In this document: piece by piece, positions 12,363 to 25,091 of the stretch
How positions within the stretch are numbered: position 1 is the stretch's first letter
Layout: each line of letters starts with the position of its first letter
Assembly (NCBI GenBank): GCA_051453625.1
Contig: JBOZIK010000001.1
Span: forward strand, 167,486,814 to 167,550,813
From: Welwitschia mirabilis
Taxonomy: Eukaryota; Gnetophyta; Gnetopsida; Welwitschiales
DNA: 64,000 nt
Direction of reading: 5' to 3'
Translations under genes and position numbers: made by a program
The notes under the pieces: model-generated
Told to the model about the DNA's origin: nothing
Seen by the model: only the letters and a program-made list of their open reading frames with translations
Database searches by the model: none

Positions 12363-13745
12363 AGGCTTATAGAGCATAATTCAGATAAGCAACAAATCTT
12401 TCCTATGAGCATTAACTTTTTTCTATAAAATTTTCTTTAATTCATAGTTGGTAAATTCTAACTAACAAGTGGTTTGTATATGATAAGACATAGCTACTTT
12501 ATATAGGATACCACATTTCATCACAATTTTATTCATAAAATTTAATTATAAAAATAATTACCTTCATCATTGATAAGAGATGTATGCTACTCAAGGTAGG
12601 ATGAAAGACCTTTTTTTCAAAAGTTTAAAACCACTCTAGCATCATCTATTCTAGTTGAAATAGTTTCACATCACTTAATAACATAATTAACATAAATCAA
12701 GATATAAATATAAGCATAGAAGAAATGACCCAACAAGTTTATATTCTATATGTCAAAAATTTCAATGAGTACAATAGGAAAAAGAAACATCATATTTCTG
12801 TTTCTAAGACTTTTTTGTATGCTAACATTTATTACAAAACTTATGATATTTATAAGCATCTTTAAAAATAGTACAATTTAAAAATAGTACACTAACAAAA
12901 GCTATATTGAAGGAATTTACATGATGTTTTCTTTATAGAAAATGACTTCAAAAAATGCCACCATGTGTAAATTTTAAAACATTTATAACTTGAAACTATG
13001 AAAATGCATCTATGAATAAGTTGAGTAGGAAGCATTTAAAAAGATGAGGGTCATTCAAAAAATATGAATTAAACTCATCCAAAAACTTCTTTCTATCTTA
13101 AGTATTTCAATGATCAAACATTTTATACACAATAAGATCATGAGTTGTATTAGCATACCGAGGTTTCTCTTATAAAGATAAAATATTCTTATGAGAAAGA
13201 ATATCATTGATATGTAAAGAATCTAGATAAGAATGATAAGAAAGCATAATGTCAGATAGGTAATAAGTAACAACATTTTTTTGCCACCATTTTTTTCATT
13301 AATATTTAACTTAAATTCTTATGATACTAAAATTCATCTAATAACTCTAACTTTGTAATCCTTCTTAGCCATAAGAATTTTATGAATGGAATGGTTAGTA
13401 AAAATATTTTTTTTAAAGTATCTCTAAAGAGACATCCTAATAGTAGAGCGGTGCTCCCATGTTTTTTTTATTATTAGTTTAATTCTCAAAAAAATCTTTT
13501 AATTCTTTTTAAAAAAAATCTTACACCTATAAAATAAGATCTAAATTTTTCCAAGGAATAATTACATCCAAAAGTGACCAATCTAGATCTCATGATATAA
13601 GAGAAAATGTAAGAAGAGATTTGAGAATTTTAAATGTAAAGTAACACTCAAAGGTCAATTTAACAGATGTAATTTTAATAAAGAGATTAGATAAAGGCTT
13701 AAAAATTCTTATAAATATGTCCTATCCATTAAGGAAAAAGGTAGC

Positions 13746-15928
13746 AGTATTAAAATAGAAAATCAAATTATTAATTATAATAATGACAATCCTAATATTT
13801 GTTTATTTTCAAGGAGGATAAGAAAATATTAGAGCCTATAATCATTTATTTAGATCAAATTAAATAATTAAAAATAAAAAGGGAAATACCTCTTAAAAAA
13901 GGAAAAGTAAAAATAATAAAAAAAATTCTCTTCGCAAACACTTGAAGTGATTATTCATAAAATAAATAATTAAGCAAGCCTAAATAATGAAACTAGAAAA
14001 ACTAATGTCTTTTTTTAAATTAAAAATGATAGATATTTACACAAAGAAACATAAAATTTCCTTATCAAAAATGATGTTGCATACAAAATGTTAAAATTTA
14101 TTACAAGATTATTTTTTGACTAGATAAGTTACTTCTTTCTACTTGTAATACCAATTATTTCTTTCTCTATGACTAGTTATTTGAATTTCTCTTTATCTAG
14201 CACTCTATTACTACTCAAATTTCTATCTTTCTTCATGCAACACTATAGCATCACTCATATTTGTGTATTGATACTTTATCTTTATGTTAATGCCTCTTAT
14301 TCCTTCTCATTATCTTTTTCTTCATGTTTTGTCTTTCTCTTGTTTTAAACTCTTTTTTGTACTTCATCTTTTCTTTTATTTCCTTTCAAGTCCACCTTTC
14401 TTATAGAGAGTAATCTCAAATTCATTTGAGAACCATAAGTAATTTAGTAATTAAAATAGCAAATCAATATACATCTATGAATCATATGCATCACAATATT
14501 TTACATGTTGAGATGGTTAAACATTTACATCAACAATAGGTCATCAACTGTGTAGAGTAATTAAATTCCATTAGGAAGTGGTTTGTTAGAATTTTAAAAA
14601 TATTATTAGAAGGTTGTAAATGCCTTTAATTTTTTTTCTATTTTTAAGTTTGCCTTATGAAAAAATTGAAAAACATCAAAGTCGAAAATAAGTTAAATAA
14701 AGTAAAAAGATGTACCTCCATTCATTTTTGTTCAAGCAATTAACTTGTAATTACATTCATGTAACTAAAATCCTAAATAAGTTTGTAAAGTGTCTTTCAA
14801 CCTATGCCTTCCTCAATGCCACTTAATTAATGGTGTATCATATGCTTAAATGGATTAGGCTAGGAACTGTTACAAGTTAATTTTCACCTTTCATTATCTC
14901 CTATTAAGGTAACTTTGTTAACATTATATAGAATTTTATATGTGGGTCACTTTAGAGATGCTTCATGCATCTAACATGCCTTTCTAATAGAAAACACTCT
15001 AAAAATTGTTTGAGAGCCCAAATTTATGTAATTGTAACAATAAAAAATTTGTTTACATCTATAAAGACTATGTAACAACTTTTCACAAGTTGAAATGATT
15101 GAAATTTTTGTCATTTGTAGGTCAAAAACTTTTATAATATAAAAATACCATTCAAAAGTAGCTTTTTACGTGTAAAACTTTAATTTAAAACAATGTAATT
15201 TTTGTTTCTAAACCCTATGTTTCACATCTTATTTTGGTTTCTCTCTTTCTTAAGCTTTGAATTTTAAATAGGATAATTTTCTTTAAAGGTAGTCTTTTAT
15301 TTATTAACAATAAAAATTAGATTTTAATGATTATGTTTCTACTACTAAATGTAGTGTTTTTAAACTTATTTTTAATTTTTTCCTTCTTTATTATTAAATC
15401 ATTCATTTGAGCAATCACACTAGCTATACTCTTAAGGAAAGATAAGATTACTAAAAGTTTCAAGTTCGACATCCCTCTAATATAAAATCTGTTTTAATTA
15501 AATACTTTGTGGTAAATATTATCAAGTTTTATAAGCAAGAACATTATTATAATTTTATCAAACATGATGTCAAAGATGTATTTTATGCTTAATTTTGGTC
15601 TATAGAAATTGAAATAATCTTTTGAATAATCAGCATAAGTTTTTGATAATTTTGCTTAGTTTTATTATTTTTTATTAAGTGTTATAAATTAAAAATAATA
15701 ATAACAATCATTTTTATAAAAATTTTCACAATATATTTTATGAAAATAAGAATTGATAAATACAAACCATCAGAATGTTAATGTCAAATGACTTCATAAT
15801 CTCTACACTAATTTTTAATGCAAATTTTTGGTAGAAGATAGAAGTACTCAAAGGAGAGTCAAGATCTTTTATCTTATTTAAGAACATAGTCAAATGCACC
15901 ATTTTTAATAGGCACTCTTGATTATGGT
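13746..15928. other. AT-rich stretch, no recognised gene
   Basis: The Athila-like pol reading stops abruptly at its lower-numbered neighbour and the Copia reading stops at 15929. Nothing between resembles the missing RT body or a Copia integrase, so both relics look truncated here. The minus frame at 15738-15947 has no recognisable motif after its first codons. Confidence 0.5.
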
Positions 15929-16228
15929 CTATTTTATTAGACCACACACATCGGAATGAACAAGTTTCAATGGTTGGGTTGCTTGCTGATTATTGTCGGT
16001 TATAAATGGCAATCTATTCTGCTTGCCAAGTACACAAGCTTCACATAGTTGATTTGGATGGTTTATGCTTGGCAAGCCTTTCACCATGTTGCTTTGAGCA
16101 AGTAACTTCAAGCTTTATAAATTTAGATGACCAAATGTAGATGCCATAGCGAAGACTTATTTTCCACCATTGCATTGAAGCATGTATAAACATCACCAGA
16201 AATATCAACTCGAAACATGCGATTTTTC
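15929..16228 (-). pseudogene. Copia GAG-pre-integrase fragment
   Basis: This is part of the Copia polyprotein, the segment just before the integrase core. The minus strand gives a readable frame: KNRMF near 16225, SLWHLHFGHLNL near 16150 (family SWLWHLRFGHLNF), then after a small frameshift MVKGLPSINHPNQLCEACVL and GKQNRLPF, and a terminal LVHSDVCGLIK (family LVHADVCGPIK) ending at 15932. The Cys pair of the zinc-binding motif (CEAC) and the His residues are present. It is much better preserved than its neighbours. The integrase core expected below 15929 is missing. It lies 957 Ns from a Copia gag on the same strand, so both probably belong to one element. Confidence 0.9.
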
Positions 16229-17185
16229 NNNNNNNNNNNNNNNNNNNNNNNNNNNNNNNNNNNNNNNNNNNNNNNNNNNNNNNNNNNNNNNNNNNNNNNN
16301 NNNNNNNNNNNNNNNNNNNNNNNNNNNNNNNNNNNNNNNNNNNNNNNNNNNNNNNNNNNNNNNNNNNNNNNNNNNNNNNNNNNNNNNNNNNNNNNNNNNN
16401 NNNNNNNNNNNNNNNNNNNNNNNNNNNNNNNNNNNNNNNNNNNNNNNNNNNNNNNNNNNNNNNNNNNNNNNNNNNNNNNNNNNNNNNNNNNNNNNNNNNN
16501 NNNNNNNNNNNNNNNNNNNNNNNNNNNNNNNNNNNNNNNNNNNNNNNNNNNNNNNNNNNNNNNNNNNNNNNNNNNNNNNNNNNNNNNNNNNNNNNNNNNN
16601 NNNNNNNNNNNNNNNNNNNNNNNNNNNNNNNNNNNNNNNNNNNNNNNNNNNNNNNNNNNNNNNNNNNNNNNNNNNNNNNNNNNNNNNNNNNNNNNNNNNN
16701 NNNNNNNNNNNNNNNNNNNNNNNNNNNNNNNNNNNNNNNNNNNNNNNNNNNNNNNNNNNNNNNNNNNNNNNNNNNNNNNNNNNNNNNNNNNNNNNNNNNN
16801 NNNNNNNNNNNNNNNNNNNNNNNNNNNNNNNNNNNNNNNNNNNNNNNNNNNNNNNNNNNNNNNNNNNNNNNNNNNNNNNNNNNNNNNNNNNNNNNNNNNN
16901 NNNNNNNNNNNNNNNNNNNNNNNNNNNNNNNNNNNNNNNNNNNNNNNNNNNNNNNNNNNNNNNNNNNNNNNNNNNNNNNNNNNNNNNNNNNNNNNNNNNN
17001 NNNNNNNNNNNNNNNNNNNNNNNNNNNNNNNNNNNNNNNNNNNNNNNNNNNNNNNNNNNNNNNNNNNNNNNNNNNNNNNNNNNNNNNNNNNNNNNNNNNN
17101 NNNNNNNNNNNNNNNNNNNNNNNNNNNNNNNNNNNNNNNNNNNNNNNNNNNNNNNNNNNNNNNNNNNNNNNNNNNNNNNNNNNNN
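16229..17185. other. Assembly gap (957 N)
   Basis: Separates Copia gag from GAG-pre-integrase. The length would suit the missing gag C-terminus, zinc knuckle and protease. Confidence 0.99.
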
Positions 17186-17723
17186 TTACCACAGTTTCGG
17201 AGGACTCCAATTGCAAGATTTCATATTGATGCCTCAAGGTTTAGAGCCTGACCTTCGTGACCTTCTGCACCTTTGTATGTTGTCATCAACGTATCCTAGG
17301 CTTACTTTGAAGTGGTTGCTTCAGTGATCTTTTCAAAGACTTCATCATTAACTTCTTGATGAATGAGGTATAAGGCTTTCTTGTCCTTTTTCTTGTTGTC
17401 ACGATGGGTTTTCTTTTCTGTATNNNNNNNNNNNNNNNNNNNNNNNNNNNNNNNNNNNNNNNNNNNNNNNNNNNNNNNNNNNNNNNNNNNNNNNNNNNNN
17501 NNNNNNNNNNNNNNNNNNNNNNNACAAGGCTTTCTTGTCCTTCTTCTTGTTGTCATGGTGGGTTGCTTTTTCTGTATCACTAGCATTTTCTCCCAGATCA
17601 GCAACGCCATTCTCCATGACACTTAGTAATTTGTGGTAGTCGAAGAGCACCTTCATCTAGACAGTCCACCGATTGTGATTTTTCCCATTCAAGATAGGAA
17701 TCGAAATTTGGATCGAGCTGTTA
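17186..17723 (-). pseudogene. Copia gag N-terminal half
   Basis: The minus strand from about 17723 reads IQISIPILNGKNHNRWTV, the usual Copia gag start (xIPxLNGxNYxRWxV), then MKVLFDYHKLLSVMENGVAD and a Lys/Asp-rich KKKDKKAL block. After a 100-N gap the same block recurs, continuing YLIHQEVNDEVFEKITEATT and SK, where the family reads IxxxxxxSKEAWDTL. The last piece before the large gap is RHQYEILQLESSETVV (family LRxQYExLQMxxxETV), in a shifted frame. Few stops are present, so this is a relatively young insertion. The initiator Met is not visible, and a (CA)n tract lies where the leader would start. Confidence 0.88.
17424..17523. other. Assembly gap (100 N)
   Basis: Flanked by two diverged copies (17371-17423 and 17524-17577) of the same gag segment. 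Confidence 0.99.
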
Positions 17724-17724
17724 T

Positions 17725-17792
17725 ATATACACACACAGACAAACACACATACACGCATACATACATGCATACATATACATATACATATATAG
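17725..17792. repeat. (CA)n/(TACA)n/(TATACA)n microsatellite
   Basis: Alternating purine-pyrimidine repeat just upstream (in gene orientation) of the Copia gag start; it may have replaced the leader. Confidence 0.95.
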
Positions 17793-20334
17793 TATCTAGG
17801 TGTAAAAAGTAAACTACTTAGTATAAGTAAATGGCTAAAAGAAGTGGATAAAAATTGAATGTACTACATTGAATTTTTCTTTATTTACTTTTGTATTAAT
17901 GAATTTGATGGATTTTAAAATTTATTAGCATAGGAATATGTATATATACTATTATCCATAAACCAAAAAAATGAAAGATTGTACTCTACTTCATCATGAC
18001 TTATCCTTTTTGATAGTTCTAAAAGTACTTGATTTATAAAATATTTATTTTCTTAACTTATTCTTTTTGATATTTGTAGAACTACTCATGAAACATTTAT
18101 TTTTTTATTCATTAAATACAGAAAATCTATCTCATGGTGATATATGATAATTTTTAATTTTGTGTATTGAAAAAGATTTATTCTTCTAATGCATATTACA
18201 CCCTTGTTGAATTCATGTTTTAAATTTAGTAAGTATTGTTCTTAACCTATGAATTATTAACAAGAAACTAGCATGAGAAAATGACATATGTAATTAAAAT
18301 TACTAAATAAAATAATAAAATTGCTCACCTTGGATAGGTACATGTACTACAAATATCATGGGTTATTGTCATTTAGTCAATCTATTATTGAATACATCCA
18401 TGTCATTTAATACATAATCTCATTCAACTTATTGATGATTAATCTTAGTTAATTTAATATGTTCATATCATCATCTAGTTAATATTATGTGCATTGTCTT
18501 TAACTAATTCGATCAAGAACCTTAGCTATTGTTATTATCAGTGAACAGAGATCTTTCTTATGTTGAAAACTAACTCGTTTGATGCATGTATATGCTATTA
18601 AACTTTCTTCTCATTCTATTTATATTTTCTTTTTAAATTATCTTACTTTTGAGTCTAAAATTTAGTGCTTAGATCTTGGAACTTAGGAAGTTATTAAATC
18701 TTGATCAATTCTCCATCAAACAGAAGTCATTAAGAATTCACCATCTCAAGTAGGTTTCTTCACTTATTTTATTCACATATTATCCCTTTTTTTTAAAAGA
18801 AAATTAGTTGCATAATAGAGTTTCTTTTCATATGTTATTAGGTTATTACATTTTCTTATTACATTAATTTCTTTTATTGTAATTATCCTTCCTATTAATC
18901 TTAAACTGACATAAGGAAGAGGTTTTATGGATTTCTTTGCATACTTTATTAATGAAGTTTACCAATGATAATTAATTCATCTAGCAATGAAGGGATTCAC
19001 TTTAATGTTTGGATACCTATGTTTTTTATTGCATTATTAAACATTGAGTGTATTCTATGATTTATTTTTCATTAAATAAGTATTAAAATTCCCCTTTTAG
19101 AAGGATATTATTAGATCCTTAAATCTGCTATTTTTAAATAATTCTTTATATAAAATCCTAATATTTTTTTAAATTGAAATTTGTGCACTATTTTTTTATG
19201 TGGTTTTATAAAATACTTAAACAGATTTTTAATATTAGTTTTATCCATTAAAATTATTGCAAATTTATTTATAGGTTTTTATCTTTTATGCATAGTCAAA
19301 GTTTAAATTTTACAAAATGGAACCATAAATTAAGAACCTTATAACTTATTAAATACTAAATAAAATTTAATAAGCTATTGTTTACAAGGATTTTTAAGGA
19401 GGCAATTCACTAGCATGTGCCATAATGTAGTGGTCCAGATGCCACCACTAGCAATATGGACTTTCTTGCATCATCATTAAGAGTTTCCTGTGAATGTATG
19501 TCATAACCCAGCCTTGGGTTAGACTTAATAAGCATAATTTTTAACTTAATTACATGAATAATCATCACAGTGGATTCATTAGGTTGTGACTGAGATACTT
19601 ACCTCTTGGTTACTCATTGGCTATACGTTAAAAGTACTATATGATGATAACTCACCTAACACACACTACATCCAATATTAAAGTTATTTAGAAATCTTAT
19701 TTAGGAACACACCAAAGAAGTGTGTAAGTTTTAATCAAGTGGTTGGTTACACTAGTAGCTAACAACCACACCTACATATCCTTATCTAAAGGAGTCCAAA
19801 TCAAATGTAGTTCTACATTGGGCCTTATTCCCCTCTTCACCATATACATGGGTGTAAGCTAGATTAAGCTAATCTATATCAATGGGCATATGGGCAAATG
19901 TATGCATGAGACAATAAAAGAATAATGTAAGAACTCAAGAAGCAACTTAATCAAATAAAGAGTATGATGATTAAAAAAATAAAAACAACACCATAGTTGC
20001 TATAGATGAAAATATAGGAGGTAGCAAGTTAAAAACTGTTGAGATTATACCATCCATCCCTAACAAGTAATTCTAATGCATGCATGATGACAATACATAT
20101 GTATGTGAGTAAAAATCATATTTGGATAATCAAATATATATATGGTGAACCCCTTAGTTACTTGACCAAAATATCCATTAAATACATAAAAGGTAAGCAT
20201 GTTAAGAAGTCCCTTGACTCTCCCCCTCATCTTAGTCTCAACCAATACGAGAAATAACATTAACAGTATAACATTATAGTAACCCATATAGAAATATGAT
20301 TAACATAAAGATATACATACACACACTCTCTTCA
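17793..20334. other. Non-coding stretch, no recognised gene
   Basis: AT-rich; the part from about 19380 to 20330 is less AT-rich and more mixed in sequence. I saw no protein motif on either strand. Frames at 20039-20257 (+) and 20060-20287 (-) overlap each other and show nothing. Confidence 0.5.
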
Positions 20335-20748
20335 TTTTGGTAGGGTACCTCATGGCTACTCCTTTTATAAATTTTGGGTTAAAATCATTTCAATGTTTGG
20401 CTAGTTATGAGTAAGCAAGGATTTGCAAGGCAATAGTAATATATAACTAGACTTTAAATGGTTTATAGATTTCTAGAGCTTAAGAGGTTTAGTGATGCAG
20501 TTTCTTACTAGCAATAACACTAGCATTTCATCTTAACTAGATCACTTCTTGTAAGAGATATGGCTTACTTATATCTCGGTAGTCTGAATTTAGTTTCAGA
20601 AAAGCATACATCATATTCCAAAAATTTTTCCACATGACATAATGTGCTGTATATTTTTAGTAAGAATGTAATTCTTTCCATAGTAATATGATTAAAATAT
20701 TATTATTTGAATAAAATGATATTTAAAAAATTTCTATATAAGATGGAT

Positions 20749-20774
20749 TATATATATATATATATATATATATA
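20749..20774. repeat. (TA)n microsatellite in terminal copy A
   Basis: Thirteen TA units; the equivalent position in copy B (55131-55176) is longer and contains a C interruption. Confidence 0.95.
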
Positions 20775-20875
20775 CCAGCAGATTTAGTTATCATTCTTTT
20801 AGAAAATTCGATTTTCTCTTTTAAAATGATAACATGTCTAGTAATCAAATATCTAGAAGCTTTCTTTTATTAAAC

Positions 20876-20885
20876 NNNNNNNNNN
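20876..20885. other. Assembly gap (10 N)
   Basis: The equivalent place in copy B holds about 20 bases, so little is missing. Confidence 0.95.
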
Positions 20886-21839
20886 AATTCTTCAACAACA
20901 TTGCAACATTAAAATCAAGTATAATCATTTCAGTCAAATTCAATTAAAGTTGATCAACTCCATTCAAATTGTTAAAAATTAGTTAACATCAAATCATCAA
21001 ACTCAATCCAACTTAGTCAAACCCTATCAAAGTCAAACTTTAACAACGTTAGTCATTCATAGTTAAGCTTAGTTAATCTCAGTCAAACTGGATCAAACAG
21101 TCAAATCTAGTTTGAACTTAGTAAAATTGTCATCAAACCAAAAATTGTCATCAAACCAATTAAATCACTCATTATTGCATGAAATTAGAACTAATTCACT
21201 ATTTATGAAAAAAATCATAAATAGTTTAGCACTAGAAAGAGGATTTCTCTTATAGGTTTTTCTTTTAACCATTTATTCAATCTTTTAAATTCACCTTTTC
21301 CATCATCTTGTTGTAAACTACAAATACCCATAATGCTAGTGTTAATAAGGAAAAAAAATACCTACATTTTTGAGGATATGTACAAACTCCTTATCTAATA
21401 AGACTCCTTTATGCTTATCGTGGATAAGCTTCATGCCATCATGGACTATAGAGTTTATTAGAACATGTATCTTGTCCATCCTAGTAAGTAAATCTATGTT
21501 ATGAAATTCAAGAGGTTAGGGTTAACCAGCTAAGAAAGAATTCAAACTTGTTAGAATGAACTTCTTCATAAAAATGGCAATGATGAAGAGTTCATTAATG
21601 AATAGGGCCATAAAGAAAACCTAGAAACCTAGCAATAAGCACAAGCACAAGGCTCAAAGAAATAGGCCAATGATGATGATATCTTATTCAAGTACTCCAC
21701 ACATGGATAAGAATCACCTAAAAATAGGTAAGATGAAAATAAAACTCTCAATCAACCCTAATTGACAATCATCTAAGAAGCTATTAATGATCTAAAATGA
21801 GGTGTCTATGATAAGAATATCTATTTACAATTTGATTTT

Positions 21840-22440
21840 AATGATATACGCATTTAGCCCTTTGTTCCTTGTAAAATCATCTCACCTAGTGAAATGTCTG
21901 ACTTTGAGAAATTCACAAGTATAGAAGACTTTATTATGCATGTAAGAAACTAAAAACATGTGTGTCATATGTATAACATCAAATAAAACATAGCTTGTCA
22001 CTTGTTTTATTAAACTTTGAAACAACAAGCCCTTAAATGATACCATAGAATATCGACACATTTGATCACAACTTTAAAATAACTACTGAAAATGTTTATC
22101 CAACATTACTTCATCAATATCATAAAATGAATAATGTTTGATGCTTGACCGTAATGAAATAATAATTTAACAAAGAAGTACAAGACTATGGATGATGATG
22201 GAGGATCATGGCCTTAAAATTAGAAACCCCCATCTTAGATTTAGACATGGCATATCTTTTTGCCAAATCATGCATGTCATATGTATCGAAATATCTGAGA
22301 ATGCAGTCTTTTAAAAAGTTCAAATAAGCTATCATACTAGCTATAAGGATAGAAGTTGTAAAAGAATAGAAAGAAGCCATAAAATATGATAGTTCATCTC
22401 AAAAAGAATTGTCCAAAAAGGACAACTATGCTAGAAGTTG
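21840..22440 (+). pseudogene. Outer element gag relic
   Basis: The particle-forming gag core of a Tat-like element. The plus strand reads SEMSDFEKFTSIEDFIMHVR near 21885 (family KxPxFxKYxGxxxPxxHxxxY), then STHLITTLK, MFIQHY and NKEVQDYG..WRIMALKLE near 22170-22230 (family REYAQRWREMAAxLxPPLxExE). Next comes MAYLFAKSCMSYVSKYL at about 22245-22300 (family MxxxFxNTLxxPYYxxM), ending with SFKKFK and a Lys-rich tail. In-frame stops are frequent. A minus-strand frame at 22186-22380 is its shadow. It matches the gag on the minus strand at 6.5-7.6 kb in type. Confidence 0.78.
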
Positions 22441-23479
22441 CAACCTAAAGAATATTGTTGTCATGAATCAACCAACTCAACTATTTTACCTACCCTAGTT
22501 AATGGGCAATTCAATGATGATGAAAATAGCACCTAGAGCTCCTTTCACTCCATAAGCTTTTGGTCCTTAACTGGCTTATTATTAATCACACTACCTTCCA
22601 CCATAACAAGTGTAACTACCATTGCCATCGCAACATCAATAGCGGGCATATACACCTTAAAACCAATGTTAAAATAGGCCTTAAAGTTAAATCAATAACT
22701 CTCAATCTAATAGGAGTTTTGCAAAACTAAATATTCCAATGAGATAAATCTTCTCAATGCTATGAAAAAAGGGGCAATCCAATTACATCCAATTAGATAA
22801 AGGGATTCAAATTCACTTAAACGAGCAGGGTATAATGAGTTAAATTACTATGAGTACCACTGAGTCTAAGGACATCATACTAAAAACTATTTTAACCTAA
22901 GGCAAATTATTCAAGACATCATTAAAAACAAAAAAAACATAAAGTTTGACATGATTTTAGTAGCTGTAACTAAATAGCTTGAGATTTAGATTTACAAGAA
23001 CCCCTTTCCTACTCAACCTTCTACATTGCAACTACCATAAAATGCAGTGTTTCAATACAACAATGATCCCTTTGCAATCCTAGTAAACTAAGATTAATAT
23101 AAGAAACCACTAGGATAAGTCATTTAAGAGAATAAGGAAAAATTAGAGGTAATGATTCAAGTAAAATATTCTCAAACTCATTCTATCCCTTGATCACATA
23201 TACCAAGGCAGTTGTTTGTCTCTAAAGTAGAGGTAGCGTATCATTATTTAACCTTATTAATTAAGATATCTAGGCCCCATAGACTCACATTTAAAAGAAT
23301 ATGCGAGAAGTATTTAAGTTTGAAATCCCCTCATGATCAAATTTAACCACCCAAAAAAGAATCTACTTCAAAGCAAGTGCATATCCAAAATAGTAACGAA
23401 GATGAGCAAGCAATCCAGTTCTTATACCATGAGATCCATGCAACTTCTAATAAGATGATCATAACTTAATCACCTTATA
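22441..23479 (+). other. Outer element gag-protease spacer, no clear domain
   Basis: Proline-containing fragments such as FPTQPSTLQLP near 22990 resemble the loosely conserved tail of Tat gag. No zinc knuckle could be recognised. Confidence 0.4.
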
Positions 23480-23850
23480 TATTTACAAATATTAGGCCTA
23501 TCAAAGTAAGTAGGACCTTTTTTATAAAGCCAAATTAAATGTGATATGTTCATCTTGCCTCGAGAAGCTTAAAATGGGCCATATCTTAAATGTGAAGAAA
23601 GATGTGGTGATCAGAGGGTTTAATGACCATGAGGACAAATCAAGAGGGACAATTACTTTACCTATAGAAGTGACTAAGAAGGTCAACAATAATGAATTCC
23701 ATGTAATTGATAATGCAGGAGCATTTAATTTATCATTAGGAAGTCCTTGAATAATGGAAATAGGGGCAATAATATCTCTACCCCATCAAAAGCTAAAATT
23801 TATTAGATCTAAAATTTCAGTTCCCTTAAAATGAAATCACATCATGGCAA
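23480..23850 (+). pseudogene. Outer element aspartic protease relic
   Basis: The retroviral-type protease that matures the polyprotein. The 23541-23750 frame reads CLEKLKMGHI, VVIRGFNDHE, GTITLPIEV, FHVIDNAGAFNLSLGSP, matching the Tat pattern VRAFDGxxRxxxGxxxLPIxxxxxxFxVxDxxxxYxxLLGRPWIHxxGAVxSxLHQxLKF; the stop after GSP replaces the family Trp. The frame then continues AIISLPHQKLKFI to about 23830. The catalytic DxGS segment should lie near 23510-23530 and is not recognisable. Between 23.85 and 25.09 kb the element has only short fragments. Confidence 0.8.
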
Positions 23851-25091
23851 ATGTGAAGGCTCCATCTACATCATCTTCTCTAATGCCACCTCCTCTACTT
23901 GAGAAGATGACTATTCCTTTTTTACATTTTGAACATGATACAGTGGACCCTCATAAGATGAAGGTCCCATCCATTTCTTATATTTAAATCCTAGACGCAG
24001 GGTGGATTTTATTCCTCCCAGATGACTTTTCAACTATCTTATAAATTTTCTAAAAAAAGGAGAAATTCAAAAATTTAAAGAAAACCTTTATTTAAAACCC
24101 AAAAAAACTAATATATAAAAAAAGATAAAAATACAAGAACCAAAACATGCACATATGTCTATTAAAAGAAACAAAATCAAAAATATTAAAAAATAAATAA
24201 ATGAAAAAATAAAAAGAACAAGAAAAACAAGACAAAAAAATAAAAACAAGGTTTTAAAAAACAAAAAAACAAAAAAAATACATGAAAAAAATGGTAGTTT
24301 ACTCATCTAGCTAAAATGAAACGAACAAGATTCTTGGCAATCAAAGTACCTCATGTAAAACAAGTTTACATATCTAGGTAAAGTTTTGATGACTAAGTAA
24401 AAACCTCAACCTATCATACTACTGATGATAAGGTGTAATATTTTAAAACTTTTTTTAAAGGAAAAAGAGCAAGTCTCTTTTAAAACAGTTTATTTTTTTA
24501 CCAAGTCTTTTAGTCAAAGTAGCTTAACATGTTTTTTCACCCTTCGTCATTATTCTTAAGTCAAGTCCTTAGCTTATAGAACATCACAATGAGGAGTTGG
24601 TTAAATACTCCCTTACATTTCACCCTTAATGGTGAGGTTGTTTAAAGTTATGTTGTTCTTAATCTTGTTGATTTTAATTGTAATGATTTTCTAGGAAAAC
24701 CTTGTATCTTTTTAAATCAAGAGAAAATGAATGAAAATAGTGAAGCATATGGAATAATGAACTCATAAAAGTAAAGTTGTCTCAAGAAAAATATCAAGAT
24801 GTCACAACATATGACTTCCTAGTGGATCCCATTAATCTAGACAATTCTTAAAATCAATGAAAAATTATCATAATAGACCAAATATGAGCTCGAAATGTGT
24901 TGTCTTCTAACAGGAACATTTTTACCTAGCATTACAAAGATACACAAGGAATTGATAAATTGATAGTCATGCATAACATCATTTGAAATTCGAACTCGAT
25001 CTCAATGAGATAGAAGGTTAGAAAGCTAAATCTTCATCTTGCATTAGTGGTGAATCAAAATCTATAGTATTTTTTTTACTATTTATTTCAT
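23851..25091 (+). other. Outer element protease-RT linker
   Basis: Contains an A-rich, almost T-free tract around 24060-24300 that creates a spurious minus-strand Phe/Leu-rich frame. No domain seen. Confidence 0.45.

Larger units (their letters stand above)
11650..13745 (-). pseudogene. Athila-like Ty3/gypsy pol fragment: end of RT, RNase H, integrase
   Basis: The minus strand carries, in order: the end of reverse transcriptase at about 13745-13560 (FIRIFKPLSNLF, family FxKIxKPLxxLL); the RNase H tail at about 13380-13290 (KILMAKKDYKVRVIR*IL, family LLTKKDAKPRLIRWIL, then EFKLNINEK for EFDLEIRDK); the pre-integrase segment and zinc finger at about 13120-12840 (YFLNDPHLFK, family YFWDDPYLFK); the integrase core at about 12800-12400 (family WGIDFMGPF and YVSKWVEAI, both with Trp turned to stop); and the integrase C-terminus at 11800-11650 (ISKWTRPFKAQEIFPHGVV, family LKSRWxGPFxVxxVFPYGAV). 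The order and wording are typical of Athila. The main body of RT is absent upstream of 13745. The frame is interrupted by a 72-bp tandem repeat and a palindrome. Confidence 0.82.
20335..21228 (+). repeat. Terminal copy A, probable 5' LTR of the outer Tat-like element
   Basis: This segment is alignable by eye along its whole length with 43935-44085 joined to 54845-55590, in the same orientation. Shared landmarks are: a ttatgagtaag block, gaggtttagtgatgcag, catacatcatattccaaaaa, a variable (TA)n tract (20749-20774 here), a ttagttatcattcttttag block, then many agtcaaa words, and a common end near the inverted word atttatgaaaaaaatcataaat. A Tat-like gag follows about 0.6 kb downstream, as expected for a 5' LTR. 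Exact ends, PBS and flanking duplication were not resolved. Confidence 0.7.

Noticed and set aside
16182-17327. Frames of 344-398 codons across the 957-N gap
   Set aside because: Open only because Ns contain no stops; the real coding is the minus-strand Copia on each side.
22186-22380. Minus-strand 64-codon frame
   Set aside because: Opposite strand of the outer element's gag, where clear gag motifs are read on the plus strand.
24088-24306. Phe/Leu-rich minus-strand frame resembling a membrane protein
   Set aside because: It is the complement of an A-rich, T-poor tract; composition alone makes it hydrophobic.
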